This document shows, piece by piece, positions 60,702-64,000 of a stretch of DNA of 64,000 nucleotides. The notes beneath the pieces were generated by a model. That model was given only the letters and a program-made list of their open reading frames with translations, was not told the DNA's origin and did no database searches. Position 1 is the stretch's first letter, and every line of letters begins with the position of its first letter. Source of the DNA: SUG2458 sp051872335 (lineage in GTDB: Bacteria > Bacillota_I > Bacilli_A > RFN20 > CAG-826); contig JBJEDT010000003.1 of the NCBI GenBank assembly GCA_051872335.1, positions 1 to 64,000 on the forward strand, read 5' to 3'. A program made the position numbers and the translations under genes.

Positions 60702-62126
60702 TTAAAGTACACCTTTTTCTTTTATTGAACGAGCAACCTTAACACCATTTGCTCCAGCTTGTGCTAAACCTCTTGTAATACCAGCACCATCTCCACCAAC
60801 ATAAAGATTTGAAATTGATGTTTCAAAATTTGAATTGGTTTTAACTTTATCAGAATAGAATTTTGCTTCAACACCATAAAATAATGTATGATCATTTGCA
60901 ATACCTGGAGTAATGACATCTAATGCTTTAACCATTTCAATTAAAGAAATCATTGTAGTGTAAGGTAAAACAATAGACAAATCACCTGGGACTGCTTCTT
61001 TTAGTGTAGGTTTAACAAAACCTTCTTGAATACGTTTAGCCGTAGATCTTCTACCTTTTAAGATATCGCCAAATTTTTGAACTAAGACTGTACCACCTGA
61101 TAGTTTGTTAGCTAATTCACTAACTAAACGGGCATATTCATTAGAGTCATTAAATGGTTCATCAAAGTAGTGAGAGACAAGTAAAGCAAAGTTAGTGTTA
61201 TTACTTCCTAGTTTTTCATCATGATAAGAATGGCCATTACATACCATAACACCATTATGGTTTTCAATAACTACATGTCCTGATGGGTTTGAACAAAATG
61301 TTCTAACTTGAGTACCAACCGATGTATTGTAAATGAATTTACCTTCATAAAGATATTTGTTAATGTCATCCATAATAATATTATTTGTTTCAACACGAAC
61401 ACCAATATCAACACGATTGTTTGATACTTCAACACCATGTTTTTTTACAACTTGTGATAGCCATTCAGATCCAGCACGACCAACACCTAAAACTACTGCT
61501 TTAGCAAATAATTTTTCTCCATTTTCTAAAACAACACCTTTAGCTTCATTATTTTCAACAATAACATCTATAACGTTTGTTTCAAATAAGAAATCCATTT
61601 TCTTTTTCAATTCTTCAAAAATATTTTTTAGAACTTGTAAATTAATTTCTGTACCTAAATGTCTGACTTCACTTCTTAAGAGTTTTAGACCAACAGAGAT
61701 AGCTTTTTTCTCAATCTCATAAACTTCATGAGTGTAAGGTTTTGTTAATTCATTTGGAGCCCCGTGTTTTAAATTAATATTATCTACATATCTAATTAAT
61801 TCTAAAACTTCATCTTCAGGAAGATAATCTGTCATCCATCCACCGAATTCAGCAGTAATATTAAATTTACCATCTGAATAAGCACCACTACCACCAAAAC
61901 CATTAGTCATTGAACATGCAGGTTTACAACCAGAATTACCATCTTTATCAAGAGGGCAGTGTTTAATTTTATGCTCTAAAACAGGACATTTTCTTGTATA
62001 AATATCATGTCCTCTATCAATTAATAAAATCTTTTTATCATTAAATAAAGTTGTAAGTTCATATGCAGTAAAAATTCCCATTGGACCTGCACCGACAATA
62101 ATTACATCATAGTTTTGTTGATTCAT
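60702..62126 (-). CDS. FAD-dependent dehydrogenase (COG2509 type)
   Basis: The 474-residue flavoprotein has an N-terminal dinucleotide fold (DVIIVGAGPMGIFTAYEL with GxGxxG at 12-17), a Cys-rich segment (KCPVLEHKIKHCPLDKDGNSGCKPACSM) followed by GFGGSGAYSDGKFN, a central helical domain and a C-terminal YVGGDGAGITRGLAQAGANG loop that closes on FAD. This matches the uncharacterised COG2509 dehydrogenases widespread in Bacillota. No partner reductase is near. It is cotranscribed with the HAD gene and lies just downstream of hpt. Confidence 0.85.
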   Translation of the reverse strand: MNQQNYDVIIVGAGPMGIFTAYELTTLFNDKKILLIDRGHDIYTRKCPVLEHKIKHCPLDKDGNSGCKPACSMTNGFGGSGAYSDGKFNITAEFGGWMTDYLPEDEVLELIRYVDNINLKHGAPNELTKPYTHEVYEIEKKAISVGLKLLRSEVRHLGTEINLQVLKNIFEELKKKMDFLFETNVIDVIVENNEAKGVVLENGEKLFAKAVVLGVGRAGSEWLSQVVKKHGVEVSNNRVDIGVRVETNNIIMDDINKYLYEGKFIYNTSVGTQVRTFCSNPSGHVVIENHNGVMVCNGHSYHDEKLGSNNTNFALLVSHYFDEPFNDSNEYARLVSELANKLSGGTVLVQKFGDILKGRRSTAKRIQEGFVKPTLKEAVPGDLSIVLPYTTMISLIEMVKALDVITPGIANDHTLFYGVEAKFYSDKVKTNSNFETSISNLYVGGDGAGITRGLAQAGANGVKVARSIKEKGVL

Positions 62127-62155
62127 AGATAAAACTCCTTATAATTCAAATTTAA

Positions 62156-62701
62156 TTAGTCTTCAATATATTTTGGATTTATAACACCAATATATGGTAA
62201 ATTGCGATATTTTTCATTGTAATCTAGTCCATAACCTATAACAAATAAATCATCAATATCAAAAGCGACATATTTTGGATTTATTTCTTTGAGTATACGT
62301 CTACTAGGTTTATTTAACATAGCGCAAGTTTCAACAGAAAGAGCACCTTGTTTTTTGAAATATTTTGTTAAAGCATCAATTGTATAGCCAGTATCAACGA
62401 TATCTTCAATAATTAAAATATGTCTCCCTTTAATCTCATGAAGAGTATTATTTGCAATTTTAACGTTACCAGTTGATGTTGTATTCACATAGCTGGATGC
62501 TTTAATGAAACCAACATCACAATTACAATCAAATTTCTTCATAAGATCAGCAAAAAACATAAAACTTCCTTTTAATGTACAAACGACAATTGGATATTTA
62601 TCTTTGTAATCTTTTGCTAATTCAATTGCTAATTGTTTAGCACGTTTTTTAATTTGTGGTTCACGATATAAAACTCTTCCGACAACATCTGATCGTTTCA
62701 T
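62156..62701 (-). CDS. hpt: Hypoxanthine phosphoribosyltransferase
   Basis: The 181-residue purine salvage enzyme makes IMP or GMP from hypoxanthine or guanine and PRPP. Motifs are VCTLKGSFMFFADL, the flexible loop SSYVNTTSTG, the PRPP site ILIIEDIVDTGYT and FDIDDLFVIGYGLDY. The open frame extends 14 codons upstream, but GGAGAT lies before the ATG at 62701. It diverges from the penicillin-binding protein gene. Confidence 0.95.
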   Translation of the reverse strand: MKRSDVVGRVLYREPQIKKRAKQLAIELAKDYKDKYPIVVCTLKGSFMFFADLMKKFDCNCDVGFIKASSYVNTTSTGNVKIANNTLHEIKGRHILIIEDIVDTGYTIDALTKYFKKQGALSVETCAMLNKPSRRILKEINPKYVAFDIDDLFVIGYGLDYNEKYRNLPYIGVINPKYIED

Positions 62702-62828
62702 AATTTGTATATCTCCTCTAAAAAAACAATAATATAATAGCATAAAATTTTGATAATTACATCTCTATTATTTAATTAAATGAATTATTAATCTTAGTCA
62801 ATAAGCATAAATTTAATGAGGAATGCAG

Positions 62829-64000
62829 ATGATTTATGCTACAGCAAAAAAAAGAATTTCTATTATTGTTATTATCACATCAATTCTATTATTAATAATA
62901 GGAATTAAATTATCATATTTAACGATTTATCGAAATAATGTATTATCTTCTTTAGCAACAGATTTATGGCAAAGAAGTTTACCTTTAACGGCTTCGCGAG
63001 GATTTATTCTAGATAGAAATGGTACTAAACTAACCTATAATGAACCGGTAGTTAGTGTTGTAGCAATTCCTTTTCAAGTCGAAGATAAAAGTGAAGCAGC
63101 AAGATTAATTGCACCAATTTTGAATATGGATGAAAATGTTTTAGAACGTAAAATTAGTAAAAATACTTCCATGGTTAGAATACATCCTGAAGGAAAGAAA
63201 ATAAATGATGAACAAGCAAAAGCTATTTCTGATTTGAATCTAAAAGGTATATATCTTGTACAAGATAATAAAAGAACTTATCCATTTAAAGAACAACTTG
63301 CTTCTTTACTTGGCTTTGTAGGAATAGATAATCAAGGATTAGCAGGCCTTGAATATGTTTACAATAATTATTTAACAGGTGTTGATGGTCAATTAAATTA
63401 TTTAATGGATGCCAAGGGTGGATTATTTAAAAATGAAACTAGTACTATTGTTGCACCCATTCAAGGACTTTCTTTAAAACTAACTTTAGATTTAAATATT
63501 CAAGGTATTTTAGAAAGAGAAATTGTTAATGCACAAGTTAAATATAATCCTAAAGAAATAGTAGGCATTATTATGAATCCTAAAGATGGAACAATATTGG
63601 CTATTGGTAATCGACCAACATATGATAACAATAATTACGAAGATTATGAAAATACTGTCTATAATCAGTTCCTTCCAGTTTTTTCTTCATTTGAACCTGG
63701 CTCAACTTTTAAAGCTTTATCATTTGCAGCAGCTTTAAATGAAAATGTTATAGATATGAATAATGGATATTATTATGATAAAGGTTATGAAAAAATAGGT
63801 GGAGCAACTATTAAATCTTGGAAAAAGGGTGGTCATGGGCTTCAAACATGGTTAGAGGTATTACAGAATTCATCAAACCCAGGTTTTGTAGAAATAGCAA
63901 GAAGATTAGGAAAAGACAACTTATATAATTACTTTAAAGCTTTTGGAGTTGGAGAAAAAACAGGTGTTGATATTCAAGGAGAAAGTTGTGGTATTATGTT
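62829..64000 (+). CDS. Class B penicillin-binding protein (PBP2B/SpoVD type), cut by the window end
   Basis: The frame is open to the last base, giving the first 390 residues. A short cytoplasmic N-terminus and one helix (about 9-29) are followed by the class B signature SRGFILDRNGTKL (about 57-69), the dimerisation domain and the start of the transpeptidase domain, with the active-site STFK (Ser292) and SSN (348-350). This transpeptidase cross-links peptidoglycan at the septum or, in SpoVD, the spore cortex. The C-terminus, which would show PASTA domains, is outside the window. GAGGAA precedes the ATG. It continues the division cluster begun by mraZ-rsmH. Confidence 0.9.
   Translation, partial: MIYATAKKRISIIVIITSILLLIIGIKLSYLTIYRNNVLSSLATDLWQRSLPLTASRGFILDRNGTKLTYNEPVVSVVAIPFQVEDKSEAARLIAPILNMDENVLERKISKNTSMVRIHPEGKKINDEQAKAISDLNLKGIYLVQDNKRTYPFKEQLASLLGFVGIDNQGLAGLEYVYNNYLTGVDGQLNYLMDAKGGLFKNETSTIVAPIQGLSLKLTLDLNIQGILEREIVNAQVKYNPKEIVGIIMNPKDGTILAIGNRPTYDNNNYEDYENTVYNQFLPVFSSFEPGSTFKALSFAAALNENVIDMNNGYYYDKGYEKIGGATIKSWKKGGHGLQTWLEVLQNSSNPGFVEIARRLGKDNLYNYFKAFGVGEKTGVDIQGESCGIM

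Noticed and set aside
1..64000. Recoding of TGA as tryptophan
   Set aside because: TGA ends several well-bounded genes (trmK, cdd, spoIVFB, ruvA) and tryptophan is written TGG.
1..64000. tRNA, rRNA, tmRNA, 6S or RNase P RNA genes
   Set aside because: No tRNA-like clover-leaf arms or known RNA core motifs were seen; the RNA structures found are leaders and terminators.

Overview
This is an AT-rich (roughly 30% G+C by eye), densely coded chromosomal window from a low-GC Gram-positive bacterium of the class Bacilli. TGA is an ordinary stop codon (for example trmK, cdd and spoIVFB), so this is not a code-4 mycoplasma. Gene order repeatedly matches Bacillus subtilis: hrcA-grpE-dnaK-dnaJ-rsmE-mtaB; rpsU...yqfC-yqfD...ybeY-cdd-era-recO-glyS-dnaG-rpoD-trmK-ispH-yqfQ-cshB-nfo-yqfT-ispG; valS...minC-minD-spoIVFA-spoIVFB-rplU-prp-rpmA-obgE; ruvA-ruvB-yrzE-yrbG-spoVB-secDF-recJ; ysgA-pheS-pheT; yceD, mraZ-rsmH. 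Sporulation-linked genes (yqfC, yqfD, yqfQ-like, spoIVFA/FB, spoVB) suggest an endospore former or a recent descendant of one. An Erysipelotrichales/RF39-like gut lineage is my inference, not something the sequence proves.

Layout. 1-3.7 kb: accessory operon of a DUF1963 protein (cut by the window edge), a divergent PP2C-like protein and a GH3 glycosidase. 3.8-10.6 kb: heat-shock operon under two CIRCE operators, then two RNA-modification enzymes. 10.7-16.0 kb: rpmF, a minus-strand DUF4956/VTC pair, deoC, and an ABC exporter whose ATPase is fused to a permease across an A11 tract. 16.1-27 kb: rpsU, a tyrosine phosphatase, yqfCD, a C39-peptidase membrane protein without an ATPase domain, then ybeY to trmK. 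27-32 kb: isoprenoid genes ispH and ispG on the minus strand around a DEAD-box helicase and endonuclease IV. 32-42 kb: T-box-controlled valS, a 57-residue peptide with a double-glycine-type leader, the Min proteins, the SpoIVF pair, L21/Prp/L27, Obg and RuvAB. 42-50.4 kb: membrane proteins, SecDF, RecJ and a surface lipoprotein. 50.5-56.8 kb: RNA methylase, phosphodiesterase, T-box-controlled pheST and YceD. 56.8-64 kb: mraZ-rsmH and a small membrane protein, an insertion of PAP2, zinc ribbon, HAD, flavoprotein and hpt genes, then a class B penicillin-binding protein running off the end.

How it fits together. Most of the window is core cell machinery: chaperones, translation, replication priming, sigma factor, repair, cell division, isoprenoids and secretion. 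RNA-level control is visible as T-boxes with readable specifiers (GTC for valine, TTC for phenylalanine), a probable L21 leader and many intrinsic terminators. Protein-level control is visible as CIRCE (HrcA) and MraZ boxes.

The most unusual content is (i) a C39 peptidase-like membrane protein lacking the ABC ATPase, set in the yqf core cluster, together with a separately encoded peptide whose leader fits the C39 cleavage rule, and (ii) an ABC exporter fusion whose junction is a slippery A11 run with stops close by in both other frames. No rRNA, tRNA, CRISPR array, IS element or prophage was seen.
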